Source of the DNA: Paracoccus aerodenitrificans
Lineage (GTDB): Bacteria > Pseudomonadota > Alphaproteobacteria > Rhodobacterales > Rhodobacteraceae
Direction: 5' to 3'
NCBI RefSeq assembly: GCF_027913215.1
Contig: NZ_CP115784.1
Span: 1,178,001 to 1,242,000, forward strand
DNA length: 64,000 nt
Shown here in pieces: positions 63,166 to 64,000 of the stretch. The translations under genes were made by a program, and so were the position numbers. Every line of letters begins with the position of its first letter. Positions within the stretch are counted from its first letter, which is position 1. The notes beneath the pieces are model-generated. The model did no database searches, was not told the origin of the DNA, and saw only the letters and a program-made list of their open reading frames with translations.

Positions 63166-64000
63166 TCACGCGGATTGCTTCTGCCCGATCAACCTGCCGT
63201 TTTCATCGACTTCCTCGGCGATAACCGTGAAGTTCAGCAATTGATGCTGCCCGAAGCTTGAAAACAGCGGCACATCCGTCGCATCCCGCCCATAGCCGAC
63301 CGGCAGCCGTCCGATACGCCGCTGATTATTGCGGGGATCGAAATTCCACCAGCGGCCGGACAGGTACACCTGCACCGAGGCGGCGAAATCCATCGGATCA
63401 GGCGGCACCGGAACGCCGAAATCGCCGAGATAGCCATTCACATAACGTGCCGGGATATTCAGCGCCCGGCAGAATGCAATCGCCAGATGCGCGAAGTCGC
63501 GGCAGACTCCCTTGCCCTCGCGGAAGGCGTCGCGGGCGGTGCGGGTCGGATCGGCATCCTGATAATTAAAGGTGATATGGTTATGCACCCAATCCATCAC
63601 CGCCTGAACACGCGGCCAACCCGGAGAAACCGTGCCGAACAAATCCCATGCAGGCTGCATCAGCAGATCAGAATCGCAATATCGCGATGGCATGAGGAAT
63701 TGCAGCACGTCATCGGGCAGCGCCTCGACCGGCAATTCTTGCGCGTCGGGCATTTCCGGTTCGGGCAGGCCGGAATCGGCGATGATGGCGGTCTGCCTCA
63801 TCAGGAAGCGCCCCGCAGGGGTGCCGAGCCGCCGCGAGAAATTGCCGAAATCATCGACAAATGTCGAGAACGGCACTTCTGGCGTGGTCGAAAACTCCTC
63901 GGTGCCGCGCAGATCAAGCTGCCGCTCGGGACGCACTGACATTTGCAGCAGAAGCGACAGCGGGCCGTCGCTTTCTATTTCAATGTCATAGCCATAGCGG
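63166..64000 (-). CDS. Transglutaminase-like protein (5' end outside the window)
   Basis: The frame is open from its stop at 63166 to the right edge. The segment after the internal Met at 63942 is preceded in frame by RYGYDIEIESDGPLSLLLQ, so the real start lies beyond 64000. The transglutaminase core has catalytic Cys in GKGVCRDFAHLAIAFCRALNIPARYV. The usual His (FHAW) is replaced: the sequence reads MDFAASVQVYLSGRWWNFDPRNN. The catalytic triad is therefore incomplete in this copy. Confidence 0.8.
   Translation of the reverse strand, partial: RYGYDIEIESDGPLSLLLQMSVRPERQLDLRGTEEFSTTPEVPFSTFVDDFGNFSRRLGTPAGRFLMRQTAIIADSGLPEPEMPDAQELPVEALPDDVLQFLMPSRYCDSDLLMQPAWDLFGTVSPGWPRVQAVMDWVHNHITFNYQDADPTRTARDAFREGKGVCRDFAHLAIAFCRALNIPARYVNGYLGDFGVPVPPDPMDFAASVQVYLSGRWWNFDPRNNQRRIGRLPVGYGRDATDVPLFSSFGQHQLLNFTVIAEEVDENGRLIGQKQSA

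Overview
The window is a GC-rich stretch of an alphaproteobacterial chromosome, most like Paracoccus or a close Rhodobacterales relative. The evidence is a CycM-type membrane-anchored cytochrome c552, a class I PHA cluster (phaZ / phaC-phaP-phaR), a fused ispDF, a PDH operon with a lipoyl domain on both E1-beta and E2, a TIGR02300-type acidic protein, a DUF1523-type protein and an ALDH16-like double aldehyde dehydrogenase. Most of it is ordinary housekeeping sequence packed into short operons with 1-4 base ATGA/GTGA/TGATG overlaps.

Layout. 1-1645: end of an unidentified gene, pheA and cycM. 1785-9121: yejABEF oligopeptide ABC transporter followed by a GT4 glycosyltransferase. 9092-12533: a FeuNPQ-like block (PepSY-like periplasmic protein, response regulator, sensor kinase), divergent from a secreted two-PepSY protein with a His/Asp-rich linker. 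12594-14697: ispDF-pgpA-pncC. 14809-16928: rpiA-gor. 17008-21384: hflKC and a DegP protease. 21484-22837: a ferredoxin and purU. 22918-27830: the PHA block, with PhaR-type operators before phaP. 27873-32557: an accessory segment between a tRNA-Ser and a tRNA-Ala. 32705-36761: DoxX, acidic protein, YgjP-like metallopeptidase, GntR regulator and argS. 36826-40705: SPOR protein-nagZ-scpA-scpB-small protein. 40686-42956: ihfA-merR-tRNA-Pro-dcd on the minus strand. 43210-45385: dps and prfC. 45490-49704: pdhABC and ftsB. 49947-51221: M20 deacylase. 51592-59730: a run of mostly uncharacterised genes. 59852-63140: deoC and the ALDH16-like gene. 63166-64000: a partial transglutaminase-like gene.

The accessory segment at 27962-32480 holds a large serine recombinase whose frame runs out of the element through the antisense of tRNA-Ser. 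Upstream of it, with 4-base overlaps, are an HTH protein, a DUF6516/TumE-like protein and a small unknown protein, which together look like a toxin-antitoxin-recombinase operon. Next to it an IS5-family (IS427-type) element with a -1 frameshift site abuts the 3' half of an IS21 istB gene and the IS21 right end. The IS21 end in turn truncates an AAA_28-like NTPase gene.

The best candidate for an undescribed system is 51592-59730. It encodes a soluble coiled-coil protein, an unknown 378-aa protein, a glycolipid-binding-like protein, an AAA+ ATPase, an AT-richer two-helix membrane protein resembling AbiC-type phage-defence proteins, a 474-aa DUF6638-like protein, a two-helix membrane protein and a DUF1523-like membrane protein. 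All are co-directional and mostly translationally coupled. The AT-richer gene looks like a recent insertion into an older GC-rich operon. No rRNA operon, CRISPR array or prophage structural module was seen.
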